DNA of 64,000 nucleotides from Granulicatella seriolae (GCF_024543085.1 NZ_JANHNZ010000001.1:1-64000), one strand, 5' to 3'. Positions 27,056 to 39,706 are shown, counted from the first letter of the stretch. The notes: generated by a model not told the origin, from the sequence alone. Numbers and translations are program-made.

Positions 27056-28303
27056 TTATCTACGACGCGAAAGTAGCCATCTTCTTAATACATCTAAACC
27101 TTGTTGGACAGCAAACTCTCGATTACCATTTCGATTTCTAGCAAAATGAAATTCAAAGTTCGCACTAGTTTGTCTATCAACAATACCAATAAATACTGTC
27201 CCTACTTCTTTTCCTTCCAAAGGCTCTGGGCCAGCAACACCAGTAAAGGATATGGCAATATCGGAATCAAATAGTTTACGAACATTTTCAGCCATTGCAT
27301 GAGCGCACTCTTTACTGACCATACCAAATTCATCTAGCAAGTCTTTTGGAACCTGTAAAACAGATTCTTTAGCACTTCTTTGATAAGAAACGATACCGCC
27401 TTTAAAGACAGATGAAATCCCGGATTGTTCCACTAGGCTAGCTTGAAATAGACCCCCAGTTAAGCTTTCCGCCACTGATATTGTTTCATTGGTTTCTTCC
27501 AAAAGTTTAGCTACTTCTTCTACTAGACTACCATGTTCTCCATAGCCGTAAAAATATTCCCGAACGTCAGCCATTATTTTTTCTTCAAGATTATCTAGTA
27601 GAACTATACACTCTTCTTTGCTTTTACCATTTGCTGTTAAACGTAGGACAACTTCATACTTGCCGGCATAAGGAGCAATTGTGGGATTGGTCTGTTGATC
27701 AATTAATGGCGCCAAGACAGTTACCAGTTTTGACTCTCCTATACCAAAGAATCTTAAATAGCGTGACTCAAATTGAATTGTTTGACCAAATTCATTTTCT
27801 AACAAAGGTCTAGCTTCTTCTTCGAACATCAGTCGTAATTCACTAGGTGGTCCAGGTAAAACTAAATAAGACTTAGAATCCTTCACAAGATAGCTACCAA
27901 TCGCCAACCCATTGTGATTAGCTAGCACTTGTCCATTTTTAAAAGTTAGAGCCTGTCTACGATTGTTCTCAGGCATATCTCTGTGAGATTGAACATGATA
28001 AGCAATAATCTTGTCTAAAGCCGATTTATCCTCCACTAGCTCTTCTCCTAAGTAAGTTGCAAGAGCCTGTTTGGTAATATCGTCTGTTGTAGGCCCAAGT
28101 CCCCCAGTTAGAATAATGATATCAGCACGACTACTAGCTAAATCAATGGCATCAATTAAGCGAGCCATATTATCCCCCACAACCTGCTGGTAGTAGCTGG
28201 TCAAAGATAGAGAAGCCAACTCCTTCGCTAAATAGGCACTGTTGGTATTAATAATCTGCCCCATTAATAGTTCTGTTCCAACCGCAATGATTTCTACGTT
28301 CAT
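27056..28303 (-). CDS. cinA: CinA competence/damage-inducible protein
   Basis: A 415-residue two-domain protein. Residues 1-250 form the COG1058 MoCF-like domain (GTELLMGQIINTNS at 8-21 and LTGGLGPTTDD near 64-74), which has ADP-ribose pyrophosphatase activity in related proteins. Residues 255-415 form the CinA-C domain with SVAESLTGG, GGIVSYQ and SFTGVAGP, the nicotinamide-nucleotide amidase fold. Such proteins salvage NMN, and cinA is often co-expressed with recA. It sits between pgsA and recA in the order common in Gram-positive bacteria. The ATG follows GAGGAGGTAAATAA. Confidence 0.95.
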   Translation of the reverse strand: MNVEIIAVGTELLMGQIINTNSAYLAKELASLSLTSYYQQVVGDNMARLIDAIDLASSRADIIILTGGLGPTTDDITKQALATYLGEELVEDKSALDKIIAYHVQSHRDMPENNRRQALTFKNGQVLANHNGLAIGSYLVKDSKSYLVLPGPPSELRLMFEEEARPLLENEFGQTIQFESRYLRFFGIGESKLVTVLAPLIDQQTNPTIAPYAGKYEVVLRLTANGKSKEECIVLLDNLEEKIMADVREYFYGYGEHGSLVEEVAKLLEETNETISVAESLTGGLFQASLVEQSGISSVFKGGIVSYQRSAKESVLQVPKDLLDEFGMVSKECAHAMAENVRKLFDSDIAISFTGVAGPEPLEGKEVGTVFIGIVDRQTSANFEFHFARNRNGNREFAVQQGLDVLRRWLLSRRR

Positions 28304-28372
28304 TTATTTACCTCCTCATACTATAGATACGCAAAAAAAGTCAAAATTATTTTATTTTCTTGAAGAAATTTA

Positions 28373-28450
28373 AAAAAATCGCTCTTTTAGCTTTTTCCAC
28401 TTAGAAAGCCATTCAAGCTTCTAAGGTATTGACTAAAAGAGCGATTTTTT
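28373..28450 (-). terminator. Large terminator between pgsA and cinA, with a branched apex
   Basis: An 18-bp stem of AAAAAATCGCTCTTTTAG (28373-28390) with its complement (28433-28450) encloses about 42 bases which can themselves fold (CTTAGAAG with CTTCTAAG). On the minus strand the stem ends in a seven-base U-run. It separates cinA from pgsA. Confidence 0.8.
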
Positions 28451-28460
28451 ATTCACTTCC

Positions 28461-29036
28461 TTAAAAAGAGTCTGAAAACACATGTTTATTTTTTACAAAA
28501 TAATCTACTCCCGAATAGATGGTAAAGAACAAACAGATATAAAGTAAGATAGTTCCTAGTGGAAATCCTAAACTTTTAACTGGTAGGTCATCCAAGAGCA
28601 AGAAAATAATGGCTAACATCTGTGTAGCTGTTTTTATTTTTCCTGGCCAAGCGGCTGCCATAACTTCTCCATCCGTTACCAATAGAATCCGTAAACCAGT
28701 AACGGCTAATTCCCTACAAACAATAATTGAAACCACCCATGCCGGTGCAAGGTTCAAAGAAACTAAGCTAATAAAAGCAGTCATAACAAGCATTTTATCT
28801 GCCATTGGATCAGCAAATTTACCAAAGTTGGTGACCAAATTATACTTTCTGGCAATCACACCGTCCAAATAATCGGTAAAGCTTGCAATAGCAAATACTA
28901 GGGTAGCCAATAATTGTAAAACTGGAATTTGAGAGCCTAATAAGCTGATACTTGTATGGGAAGGGATGGCAACTAGAACAATAAAGACCGGGATTAGTAA
29001 TATCCGAGCTATGGTTAATTTATTCGGTAAATTCAT
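28461..29036 (-). CDS. pgsA: CDP-diacylglycerol-glycerol-3-phosphate 3-phosphatidyltransferase
   Basis: Makes phosphatidylglycerol phosphate, the precursor of phosphatidylglycerol and the substrate pool for lipoprotein modification. The 191-residue membrane enzyme has the complete CDP-alcohol phosphotransferase signature: Asp55 and Asp58 (DYLDG), Ala-Arg (62-63), Gly72, Asp76 and Asp80. Four to six transmembrane segments follow. It follows rodZ by 13 bp and ends at a strong terminator. Confidence 0.95.
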   Translation of the reverse strand: MNLPNKLTIARILLIPVFIVLVAIPSHTSISLLGSQIPVLQLLATLVFAIASFTDYLDGVIARKYNLVTNFGKFADPMADKMLVMTAFISLVSLNLAPAWVVSIIVCRELAVTGLRILLVTDGEVMAAAWPGKIKTATQMLAIIFLLLDDLPVKSLGFPLGTILLYICLFFTIYSGVDYFVKNKHVFSDSF

Positions 29037-29049
29037 TTAGAACTCCTTT

Positions 29050-29949
29050 TTAGTTTACGATAGTAATGTAGTAAGATGTCGCATAAGAGTCACTTGGTAT
29101 CTTGAGTAAAGTACCGTTAATATAAACATCAGCTGTAGGCGCATAACCAAAACTGATACCAATAGAACTAGAGCCTTGTCCCACTGTGGCGGTTATGCTC
29201 TCACCAGAGGTTAAAACACCATCGACCTGAGCAACATCGTCTGCACTGATGCTAGACCATAAATCAAGGTCACCACGGTTATAAACCTCTACTCTGATTG
29301 GGAATGTTTCGCCAGATAAGTTGTAAGATAAGCTGTCACCATTGTTGCTAACTAAGGTTAAGCCTTTTGGTGTTTGACTAGAGCTTGAAGAGGCTACACT
29401 ACTCTCAACAGATGATGAAGACTCTGCTTGAGAACTTACTGCGGATGAGTTAACAGTAGATTCTACAATACTGGACTCTACTTGACTAGATGAAACTTGA
29501 CTAGAGCCTGCCGGAGTTTCTTTCTTATTGTTAACAAAAGCATTTACGCTAGCATAGATAATAGCAACCACTAAAAGCCCCATTATAATAGCAGGAAAGT
29601 ATGCTCGTACTACTGAGAAAAGATTCCCCCAAAATGAATTATTGCTCATCTTCAGATCTGTTCGTGAGCGATTGATTGGAGAAGTCACTTCACTAACAGG
29701 TTCAATAGGTTTTTGAGGGATAACATCAGCATACTCTGCTAACAGTTGTTGCCCATCTAAACCTACCGTTTCAGCAATTTGTTGAATAAAAGCTCGAGTA
29801 TAAAAATTACCTGGTAAAGTGTCGAACTCATTATCTTCTATCGCAATCAGGTAGCGTTTTTGAATTTTTGTAATTTGTTGTAAATCGTCAAGGGTATATC
29901 CTTTGCTTTGACGAGCCTGTTTTAGACGTTGTCCAATTGTTTGATCCAT
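29050..29949 (-). CDS. rodZ: RodZ-like cell-shape protein (YmfM)
   Basis: A membrane protein that links the cytoskeletal and wall-elongation machinery. Counted from the ATG at 29949 (299 residues): a cytoplasmic HTH_25 domain (1-75, with TLDDLQQITKIQKRYL), a transmembrane helix at about 118-138, a Ser-rich linker at 149-192 and a beta-rich DUF4115-like extracellular domain from about 196. An earlier ATG at 29979 lies within about ten bases of a TATACT box, so it would be nearly leaderless and is rejected. The rodZ-pgsA-cinA-recA order is typical of Firmicutes. Confidence 0.88.
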   Translation of the reverse strand: MDQTIGQRLKQARQSKGYTLDDLQQITKIQKRYLIAIEDNEFDTLPGNFYTRAFIQQIAETVGLDGQQLLAEYADVIPQKPIEPVSEVTSPINRSRTDLKMSNNSFWGNLFSVVRAYFPAIIMGLLVVAIIYASVNAFVNNKKETPAGSSQVSSSQVESSIVESTVNSSAVSSQAESSSSVESSVASSSSSQTPKGLTLVSNNGDSLSYNLSGETFPIRVEVYNRGDLDLWSSISADDVAQVDGVLTSGESITATVGQGSSSIGISFGYAPTADVYINGTLLKIPSDSYATSYYITIVN

Positions 29950-29983
29950 TTCATCACCATTTCTATTATTTTCATTCAAAAAT

Positions 29984-30013
29984 AGTATACCACAGATTAA
30001 AAGCTATCTGTAA
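29984..30013 (-). promoter_or_regulatory. Probable promoter of rodZ-pgsA
   Basis: On the minus strand a TATACT box (29984-29989) lies 18 bp from TTACAG (30008-30013). The weak -35 makes this tentative. Confidence 0.5.
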
Positions 30014-30188
30014 AAATTGCGAATTTTAATCGAAAAAACTTCTTACAAATGTGTAACAGAGTTTTTGGGTATTGTTTTTTCTAGGCTTTATAGCGATGTT
30101 TTTAAAAATGATACTGTTGGCATAGCTGTAAGCCAAATTATTCAGGCTGTACCCTGCTCTTCAATATTAAGGCAAAACCACTCCAAGT

Positions 30189-30230
30189 GAAAAACCACCT
30201 CTCAATCTTTAATGGTTGAGAGGTGGTTTT
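30189..30230 (-). terminator. Terminator after lepA
   Basis: AAAACCACCTCTCAA (30191-30205) pairs perfectly with TTGAGAGGTGGTTTT (30216-30230), directly past the lepA stop. Confidence 0.85.
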
Positions 30231-30240
30231 ATTACTCATT

Positions 30241-32070
30241 TTATTTTTCATCTTCACCAAGGTTCAATACAGACATAAAGGCTTCTTGAGGAACTTCTAC
30301 AGATCCCACTTGCTTCATCCGTTTTTTACCTTCTTTTTGTTTTTCTAATAGCTTACGTTTCCGTGAAACATCCCCACCGTAGCATTTTGCCAAGACATTT
30401 TTTCTCAAGGCTTTTATGTTGGTTCTGGCAAGAATCTTATTTCCAACAGCTGCTTGAATCGGTACTTCAAACTGTTGTCGCGGAATTAGGGTACGTAATT
30501 TTTCCGTAATGGCTTTTCCTCGTCCATAGGCAAAATCTTTATGCACAATCAGACTTAGTGCATCCACGACCTCACCATTTAACATGATATCCATCTTAAC
30601 CAAATTGCTTGGGCGATAACCAATCAATTCATAGTCTAGGGATGCATAGCCTTTGGTACTAGATTTTAAGGTATCAAAGAAGTCGAAAATAATCTCAGAC
30701 AAGGGCATATCATAGACCACGTTGACGCGGTATTCATCTAAGTAATCCATCGTCACAAATGAACCACGTTTTCTTTGACAAATCTCCATAACCGCTCCGA
30801 CATATTCGTTAGGCACCATAATAGAAGATTTTACGTAAGGTTCTTCAATAGCTTGAACGGATGATAAATCAGGCATTTCAGCAGGGTTAGATACCACAAC
30901 TTCACTACCATCTGTCTTTTTAACATGGTAAATAACCGATGGCGCTGTCGTAATAAGGTCTAGGTCGAATTCTCTTTCTAAACGTTCCTGAATAACATCC
31001 ATATGCAACAGACCAAGAAAGCCACAACGGAACCCAAAGCCAAGTGCTTGTGAAGTTTCTGGCTCAAATTGTAAAGCTGCATCATTGAGTTGTAGTTTCT
31101 CAAGAGCTTCTCTTAATTCAATATACTTGGATGAATCGATTGGGTAAAGTCCACAATAGACCATTGGATTCATCTTACGATAACCTTCTAAAGGTTCAGA
31201 GGCAGGATTATTAGCTAAGGTCACCGTGTCCCCCACACGAGTATCTTGAATGGTTTTGATGCTAGCGGTAATATAACCGACATCTCCAACCATTAGGAAA
31301 TCTCGTGAAATTGGTTTTGGCGAAAAAATCCCTACATCAACAACATCAAAGGTTTTTCCATTACTCATTAACTGAATTTTATCTCCAGGACGTACAATCC
31401 CATTCTTAATTCGGACATTTAAGATAACGCCACGATAAGCATCATAGAGCGAATCAAAGATTAAGGCTTGTAATGGCGCTTCTAAGTCACCGGTTGGAGC
31501 TGGAACTTTTTCTACGATTTGTTCTAGGATTTCATCAATCCCAATCCCAACTTTTGCACTAGCCAAGACTGCCTCAGAAGCATCAATTCCAATAACATCT
31601 TCAATTTCTGTGCGTACACGTTCTGGGTCTGCTGCTGGTAGGTCAATTTTATTAATAACCGGCAAGATTTCTAAATCATTGTCCAAAGCTAAATAAACAT
31701 TGGCCAAGGTCTGTGCTTCAATTCCTTGAGCAGCATCCACCACTAGAATAGCACCCTCACAAGCCGCCAAACTACGAGAAACTTCGTAGGTAAAGTCCAC
31801 GTGTCCCGGCGTATCAATCAGATGGAAAATATATTCTTGTCCATCCTTGGCATCATACGTTAACTCAACAGCATTTAGTTTAATGGTAATGCCACGTTCT
31901 CTTTCAAGATCCATGGAGTCCAATAACTGTGCCTGCATTTCTCGTTCAGCAACTGTATCTGTTGATTGTAAAATACGGTCAGCTAAAGTTGATTTACCAT
32001 GGTCTATATGAGCAATAATCGAAAAGTTCCTTAATCGCTTTTGTCTTTCTTTCATTTCTTGTAAATTCAT
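30241..32070 (-). CDS. lepA: Translation elongation factor 4 (LepA)
   Basis: A 609-residue GTPase that back-translocates stalled ribosomes. G1 is AHIDHGKST (20-28), G3 DTPGHVDF (about 84-91), G4 NKIDLP (about 138-143). The EF-G-like domains and the LepA-specific C-terminal domain are complete, ending in LGEDEK. It appears monocistronic, with mgtE upstream on the same strand 77 bp away. Confidence 0.97.
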   Translation of the reverse strand: MNLQEMKERQKRLRNFSIIAHIDHGKSTLADRILQSTDTVAEREMQAQLLDSMDLERERGITIKLNAVELTYDAKDGQEYIFHLIDTPGHVDFTYEVSRSLAACEGAILVVDAAQGIEAQTLANVYLALDNDLEILPVINKIDLPAADPERVRTEIEDVIGIDASEAVLASAKVGIGIDEILEQIVEKVPAPTGDLEAPLQALIFDSLYDAYRGVILNVRIKNGIVRPGDKIQLMSNGKTFDVVDVGIFSPKPISRDFLMVGDVGYITASIKTIQDTRVGDTVTLANNPASEPLEGYRKMNPMVYCGLYPIDSSKYIELREALEKLQLNDAALQFEPETSQALGFGFRCGFLGLLHMDVIQERLEREFDLDLITTAPSVIYHVKKTDGSEVVVSNPAEMPDLSSVQAIEEPYVKSSIMVPNEYVGAVMEICQRKRGSFVTMDYLDEYRVNVVYDMPLSEIIFDFFDTLKSSTKGYASLDYELIGYRPSNLVKMDIMLNGEVVDALSLIVHKDFAYGRGKAITEKLRTLIPRQQFEVPIQAAVGNKILARTNIKALRKNVLAKCYGGDVSRKRKLLEKQKEGKKRMKQVGSVEVPQEAFMSVLNLGEDEK

Positions 32071-32147
32071 TAATTTTATCTCACTCTCTATCCAGAAATT
32101 TCCATCCCCTAATTATAGCAGATAGAAGCCTAGACTGTCATCTTCTA

Positions 32148-33479
32148 TTATAAAATTAGTGGCAAAGCCAACTGAGCCAAACTTAAAAATATAAAAAATC
32201 CAAAAACATCTGTTGCGGTCGTAACGAAAATAGTTGAAGCCAAAGCTGGGTCCATATTGAGGTGTTTTAAAATAAGTGGAATAAAATAGCCAAATATAGC
32301 TCCTACCACCAAGTTACCCATCATAGCCAAAATAACAATTAGTGACAAATAGAAATTTTGATATGGAATATAAATACATATAGCAGCTATTAAACCTGTA
32401 ATGAAACCATTTGTTAGTCCTAGCGAAATCTCTTTAAAAACATATTTTTTATCGTCTTTTAAATTAATTCTACCTAAAGCAATTCCTTGTATAACCAAAG
32501 CTAGGGTTTGAGAAGCTGAATTTCCGCCCATACCAGTAATGATAGGCATAGCAACAGCTAAAGCGACTACTTGTGAAATGGTATCTTGAAACAGACCGAT
32601 TACAGCAGAGGCTAAAAAAGCAGTAGCTAAATTTATAACTAGCCAAGGCGTTCTGCGACGAAGTGAGTCCCAAAAAGAGCCACCAATCTGTTCGTTTTCC
32701 TGCACCCCACTCATCAGCAACATATCTTCATGATACTCTTCTTGCAAAACATCCATAATATCATCAATAGTAATAATCCCCAACAATTTATTACGAGAAT
32801 TAACTACCGGAACTACTGATAAATCATATTTAGCCGATAATTGGGCCACTTCTTCTTGATCGACTTCGGGTAGTACACTAATAACATTTTTATGCATAAT
32901 GGATTGAAGCGTATCAGTCATTTTATTAATAAATAAATCACGGATATCTAGCCAGCCAATTAGTGTGTTGTCTTTGGAAGTCACGAATATGGTATTAATC
33001 ACTTCTGTATTTGGTGAAATATCACGAATCTTATAAAATGCCTGTTCCACGGTCAGCTCTTCATTGACAGTAATAAATTCCGTCGTCATAATCCCACCAG
33101 CTGATTGTGGGTCATAATCAAGCATTCTACGAATTTCATTTTGCGATGCTTGTTTCATCATATTCAAATAACGCTTGCGAATGCCTACAGGTAGATTCCC
33201 TAAAATATCCACAATATCATCATTAGACATATGTTGAAATAAGGAGCTGACTCTTCTGAATGGTAAATTTTCCATCATCCGTCTCTGAGTATTTACATTG
33301 GCAACCTCTAATATAGAGGCAAGACGTTTATCTGAAATGCCAAACATAAAGGCTTTTAAGGTTTCTTCATCACAATTTTCAAGTCCTAGGGCTATATCAA
33401 TCGGATAATTCTGATTGATTAGTTCTAATATTTTTTTAGCATCTTTACTTTCAACAGCCTGACGAATCCATTCCTCCAT
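32148..33479 (-). CDS. mgtE: MgtE-type magnesium transporter
   Basis: A 443-residue Mg2+ channel. It has the N-terminal helical domain (1-130), a CBS pair (about 135-250, including MTTEFITV and IMHKNVISVLPEVDQ), the connecting plug helix and five transmembrane segments (from about 285). The TM5 region ends in TTATDVFGFFIFLSLAQ, where an acidic residue lines the pore in this family. Intergenic space to dnaJ is 90 bp and already includes the dnaJ terminator, so there is no room for an M-box riboswitch, unlike in Bacillus mgtE. A TATACT box lies near 33526-33531. Confidence 0.93.
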   Translation of the reverse strand: MEEWIRQAVESKDAKKILELINQNYPIDIALGLENCDEETLKAFMFGISDKRLASILEVANVNTQRRMMENLPFRRVSSLFQHMSNDDIVDILGNLPVGIRKRYLNMMKQASQNEIRRMLDYDPQSAGGIMTTEFITVNEELTVEQAFYKIRDISPNTEVINTIFVTSKDNTLIGWLDIRDLFINKMTDTLQSIMHKNVISVLPEVDQEEVAQLSAKYDLSVVPVVNSRNKLLGIITIDDIMDVLQEEYHEDMLLMSGVQENEQIGGSFWDSLRRRTPWLVINLATAFLASAVIGLFQDTISQVVALAVAMPIITGMGGNSASQTLALVIQGIALGRINLKDDKKYVFKEISLGLTNGFITGLIAAICIYIPYQNFYLSLIVILAMMGNLVVGAIFGYFIPLILKHLNMDPALASTIFVTTATDVFGFFIFLSLAQLALPLIL

Positions 33480-33534
33480 AAATACTCACATCCTCTATTC
33501 AATGTCTAGGGCTAGCCATGCTACCAGTATAGCA

Positions 33535-33560
33535 CAAAAAAGACCTGCAACAGCAGGCCT
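33535..33560 (-). terminator. Terminator of dnaJ
   Basis: AGACCTGC (33541-33548) pairs with GCAGGCCT (33553-33560) with one wobble, followed on the minus strand by six Us. Confidence 0.8.
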
Positions 33561-33569
33561 AAGTTAGAC

Positions 33570-34742
33570 TTATTTAAAATTATCTCGAAAAGCATCCTTT
33601 ACCTTATCAAAGATATTGCTATCTTCTGTAACAGTTTCGCCTGCTTCTTTAGCAAACGTTCGTAAGGCTTCTTTTTGCTTATCAGTTAGGTGTTTTGGTG
33701 TCACAACTTCAACTTGAACTTGTTGATCACCATTACCGCTACCACGTAGTTTAGGAGCACCTTTACCACGTAATCTAAAGACTGTTCCACTTTGCGTTCC
33801 TGCAGGTACTTTCAATTTGACCTTACCATGAACGGTAGGCACATCAATCTCATCTCCTAACCCAGCTTGCGCAAAGTTAATTGGAAGTTTGTAGAAAATC
33901 TCAGAACCTTGGCGATCAAAAATATCACTCTTTTCAACACGGAAAACAACATACAAGTCTCCATAAGGACCGCCGTTACTACCAGCTTCACCTTGTCCTC
34001 TTAGAGGCATTTGGTTGCCGTTTTCAACTCCGGCAGGTACATTTACGGTTAATTTATGTGATTCAGTGACAGTGCCTTTACCATGACAGGTTGGACATTT
34101 TTCTTTAATTTCTTTACCGGTACCATGACAAACATCACAAGTAGCTTGAGTCATCATACGACCAAATGGTGTTTGACGCTCCACTTGAACCACACCTGAG
34201 CCATGACACTTAGAACAAGTAACTGGTTCTGTTCCAGGTTTAGCTCCTGACCCATGACAGGTGTGACATTCAGCATTTCTTTGATAATGAATGGTTTCTT
34301 TCTTCCCAAAAATAGCTTCTTCAAATGTTAAATCCATGACATATTGCAAATCAGCACCTTGACGAGGAGCATTAGGACGTTGTGTTCTCCCACCACCACC
34401 AAAGAATGACTCAAAAATGTCTTCAAAGCCACCAGTGTATTGAGCGCCACCGAAACCACCTTGCCCACCAAAACCTTCAAATCCGCCAAAGCCACCGAAA
34501 CCACCTGCATTAAAGTTAGGGTCGTTGGCCGCATGCCCATATTGGTCATAAGCAGCTCTCTTTTGGCTGTCACTTAAAACTTCATAGGCTTCAGCAATCT
34601 CTTTAAACTTTTCTTCCGCACCAACTTCTTGATTGATATCAGGATGGTATTGTTTTGATAATTTACGGTATGCACGTTTTATTTCATCCTCTGAGGCATC
34701 TTTGGAGACACCAAGGACATCATATAAGTCTCGTTTTGCCAT
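33570..34742 (-). CDS. dnaJ: Chaperone DnaJ
   Basis: Co-chaperone that stimulates the DnaK ATPase and delivers substrates. The 390-residue protein has the J domain with HPD at 33-35, a Gly/Phe-rich region (about 76-125), four CxxCxGxG zinc motifs (starting [32 protein letters not shown], about 158-225) and the C-terminal substrate domain. It follows dnaK after a terminator, in the CIRCE-controlled cluster. Confidence 0.97.
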   Translation of the reverse strand: MAKRDLYDVLGVSKDASEDEIKRAYRKLSKQYHPDINQEVGAEEKFKEIAEAYEVLSDSQKRAAYDQYGHAANDPNFNAGGFGGFGGFEGFGGQGGFGGAQYTGGFEDIFESFFGGGGRTQRPNAPRQGADLQYVMDLTFEEAIFGKKETIHYQRNAECHTCHGSGAKPGTEPVTCSKCHGSGVVQVERQTPFGRMMTQATCDVCHGTGKEIKEKCPTCHGKGTVTESHKLTVNVPAGVENGNQMPLRGQGEAGSNGGPYGDLYVVFRVEKSDIFDRQGSEIFYKLPINFAQAGLGDEIDVPTVHGKVKLKVPAGTQSGTVFRLRGKGAPKLRGSGNGDQQVQVEVVTPKHLTDKQKEALRTFAKEAGETVTEDSNIFDKVKDAFRDNFK

Positions 34743-34836
34743 AATCGTCTCCTCCTAAGTTTCTTAGTTTGTGATAGTTGTTTATTGTCAAACGATTCAT
34801 ATACATCTGACTCTCACCCACTATCATAAAACAAAA

Positions 34837-34866
34837 CAAAAAGTTAGGCAATGCCTTTACTTTTTG
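34837..34866 (-). terminator. Terminator between dnaK and dnaJ
   Basis: CAAAAAGTTAGGCA and ATGCCTTTACTTTTTG form a stem with one or two mismatches, followed on the minus strand by TTTTGTTTTAT. It may limit read-through from dnaK into dnaJ. Confidence 0.6.
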
Positions 34867-34897
34867 TTTTTGTTTTACTTTGCTTATAGAAGAAAGA

Positions 34898-37325
<2,428 letters not shown>

Positions 37326-37338
37326 ATGCTCATCTCCT

Positions 37339-38385
37339 TTATTCTTTCCTATTCTTATAATAGTCAAACATTGTTTTTGACAACTCTGTTTGCAAGCCAT
37401 TTACAATGGATATAACCTTTGAATATGGCATATTAACTGGTCCTAAAAGAGCAATAAACCCTTTTTCTAAACTTGGTGTTTCGTAGCTAGCAGTAATTAA
37501 ACTATAATCCTTTAAAATAGGATTATTCATCTCGCTACCTAACCTAATTTTAACACCACTTTCTTGAGTTGCAACTAATTGATTTATGACATGAGAGTCA
37601 TCCATCAAACGATAGATATCTTTTAGTTGGCTAACATTAGAATGGGTATCTAAATAGTTTAGTAAATTTCTTTTTCCGGAAACATGCAATCGATCCTGCT
37701 CAAATTTTTGAAGAATTTGATTCATAGCAGAGATAACATGTAGCTGAGACCTAAAGTATTTCTGAATTAAATTTGGTAATTCATATTGAAGTTTTTGGAC
37801 GACTTGTGGTAATGGTAGTCCTACTAGTTCGTTATTCATTACAGTTACAATCTGATGCAATTCATCATCTCCTACCTCTTTTGAGATAGAAAAAACTTTA
37901 TTCTCAACATGTCCTGTGTCTGTTACTAGAATAACCATCAATTGTTGGTCATTCAATCGAACAAGCCGAAAACCAGTTAAGTGACTTGAGCTAAGTTCTG
38001 GTCCCAAGGAAATGCTAGTATAATTAGTCAATGTCGCCAATATATCAGCAGACAAATGAAATAATTCTTGCATTTCAAAAGTGGGGTTTTGAAATTTAGC
38101 TTTGATGTGCTCTCTCACCTGTTGCGGAAGATGACTTGGCTGTAATGGTAAAATATTGTCTAAATAATACCGATAGCCTTGATTAGAAGGAACTCGTCCT
38201 GAAGAGGTATGATACTTTTCAAGAAAGCCTAAATCTTCTAAGCGCATCATCTCATTGCGAATGGTTGCAGAGCTGTAAGGCAAACCAGCAACTTTTATGA
38301 GTGTGTTTGAGCCAATTGGTTCAAGTGACTCTGTATAGTGCTGAATTATGAGTCGTAGGATTAGCATTTGTCTCTCGGTTAACAT
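37339..38385 (-). CDS. hrcA: Heat-inducible transcription repressor HrcA
   Basis: Represses class I heat-shock genes by binding the CIRCE element. The 348-residue protein has a winged-helix N-terminus (1-75, with SSATIRNEMMRLEDLGFLEKYH), a GAF-like middle domain and a C-terminal dimerisation region. It is the first gene of the cluster, 17 bp downstream of a CIRCE element, so it is very probably autoregulated. No groESL is in the window. Confidence 0.97.
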   Translation of the reverse strand: MLTERQMLILRLIIQHYTESLEPIGSNTLIKVAGLPYSSATIRNEMMRLEDLGFLEKYHTSSGRVPSNQGYRYYLDNILPLQPSHLPQQVREHIKAKFQNPTFEMQELFHLSADILATLTNYTSISLGPELSSSHLTGFRLVRLNDQQLMVILVTDTGHVENKVFSISKEVGDDELHQIVTVMNNELVGLPLPQVVQKLQYELPNLIQKYFRSQLHVISAMNQILQKFEQDRLHVSGKRNLLNYLDTHSNVSQLKDIYRLMDDSHVINQLVATQESGVKIRLGSEMNNPILKDYSLITASYETPSLEKGFIALLGPVNMPYSKVISIVNGLQTELSKTMFDYYKNRKE

Positions 38386-38401
38386 GATTCGTCACCTCTC
38401 T

Positions 38402-38428
38402 TTAGCACTTGACAAAGATGAGTGCTAA
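38402..38428 (-). promoter_or_regulatory. CIRCE operator of the hrcA-grpE-dnaK-dnaJ cluster
   Basis: TTAGCACTT-N9-GAGTGCTAA matches the CIRCE consensus TTAGCACTC-N9-GAGTGCTAA with one mismatch. It lies between the promoter and the hrcA start. Confidence 0.95.
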
Positions 38429-38438
38429 TCACATTAAT

Positions 38439-38467
38439 AATTTACCATGAAGGTCAAAATATGTCAA
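38439..38467 (-). promoter_or_regulatory. Promoter of the hrcA cluster
   Basis: On the minus strand TTGACA (38462-38467) and TAAATT (38439-38444) are separated by 17 bp, just upstream of CIRCE. Confidence 0.8.
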
Positions 38468-38514
38468 GAAAAAACCCATGAGACTTTAGACCGATTTTTT
38501 CTAACTAAAATAGC

Positions 38515-38558
38515 TAAAAAAAGCAATGGTTATCAGTATTCTGACGACCATTGCTTTT
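38515..38558 (-). terminator. Terminator of the ribF-hemW unit
   Basis: AAAAGCAATGGT (38519-38530) pairs with ACCATTGCTTTT (38547-38558), with a following U-run on the minus strand. Confidence 0.8.
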
Positions 38559-38572
38559 GTATGTTCATTCTC

Positions 38573-39706
38573 TTAATCCAATAAAAACGATTGGAAAACT
38601 TCATTCCCTAAAAATTTACCTTGATTTGTCAAAGCTATTCTTTTTTCATCAAGTGAAATTAATTTTCTGTAGCTTAGGTCGCTTAATACCTCTTGATAAT
38701 AATCCGTAACCTTAGAAGAAAAACGTCTTTCAAATTCTTTAAACGTTACACCGGACATTTTTCTTAAACCCAAAAACATGAATTCTTCTATCAAAGCTTG
38801 TTGGTTTAAGGGTTCAGTTTGTAAAATGGGTAGTTGTCCTTGTCTAAGTGGTTCTAAATAATGTTGAATCGGACCAAAATTTTGATAGCGACTCCCATTG
38901 ACATAGCCATGTGCTCCAGCTCCAAAACCGTAGTATTCATCGGCATTCCAATAATGAAGATTGTGTTTGGATTCATATCCTGGCAAGGCATAGTTACTGA
39001 TTTCATAGTGCATTCTACCATTGCCTTGCATGGTATCCATCGCCATTTGAAACATATCTGCCTCTTCGTCTTGACTAGGTAATGGCAATTTTCCTAAACG
39101 CATCAAATTATAAAAAATGGTTTTTTGTTCCAAAATCAAGGAATAAACAGAGTAATGTGGTAAATCCAAGGCAATGGCTTGCTCTAAACTGTCTTGAAAA
39201 TCAGCCATTGTTTGTTTTGGCAATCGAAATATCAAATCAATCGAAATATTATCGAATCCAGCACGTCTTGCAGCATCAACAGTTCTATAAACCGTTTTAG
39301 CCCGATGTTTGCGGCCGATAGCTTTTAGCAAATTATCATTAAAGGATTGAACACCCATGCTAATTCGGTTCACTCCATAGTCTTTGAGTGTTTGCAATTT
39401 TTCTATCGAACCATCATCTGGGTTTAACTCAATGGTAAATTCAGCCTGATTTTTGATAGGCAAATATCGATAAATACCCTCCAACAGTCTTGACATTTGT
39501 TCTACGGACAAAGTCGAAGGTGTCCCACCACCAATATAGAGGGTATCCAGTGCTTCTATCTGGTCTCGTTGAGAAACCAAAGCCATCTCTTTTATCAATA
39601 GATCAACATATTCATCTACCGGTTGGCCTTCGATAAATACTTTATTGAAGTCACAGTAGTAACAAATGTGAGAGCAAAAAGGGATATGAATGTAGGCTGA
39701 TTTCAT
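38573..39706 (-). CDS. hemW: HemW-like radical SAM protein
   Basis: A 377-residue radical SAM protein, historically called a coproporphyrinogen oxidase and now seen as a heme-handling chaperone. The cluster motif is CSHICYYC with Cys11, Cys15 and Cys18, followed by YIGGGTPSTL (about 57-66). A C-terminal HemN domain is present (EEFMFLGLRKMSGV...). It follows ribF by 11 bp and shares its transcript. No heme-synthesis genes are near. Confidence 0.92.
   Translation of the reverse strand: MKSAYIHIPFCSHICYYCDFNKVFIEGQPVDEYVDLLIKEMALVSQRDQIEALDTLYIGGGTPSTLSVEQMSRLLEGIYRYLPIKNQAEFTIELNPDDGSIEKLQTLKDYGVNRISMGVQSFNDNLLKAIGRKHRAKTVYRTVDAARRAGFDNISIDLIFRLPKQTMADFQDSLEQAIALDLPHYSVYSLILEQKTIFYNLMRLGKLPLPSQDEEADMFQMAMDTMQGNGRMHYEISNYALPGYESKHNLHYWNADEYYGFGAGAHGYVNGSRYQNFGPIQHYLEPLRQGQLPILQTEPLNQQALIEEFMFLGLRKMSGVTFKEFERRFSSKVTDYYQEVLSDLSYRKLISLDEKRIALTNQGKFLGNEVFQSFLLD

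Noticed and set aside
28304-28340. Promoter for cinA from TTGACT and TATAGT
   Set aside because: The spacing is only 13 bp, too short for a standard promoter.
30030-30180. Repeat copy or riboswitch upstream of rodZ
   Set aside because: A GCATAGCTGTAAGC segment resembles part of the repeat, but no outer stem is present.
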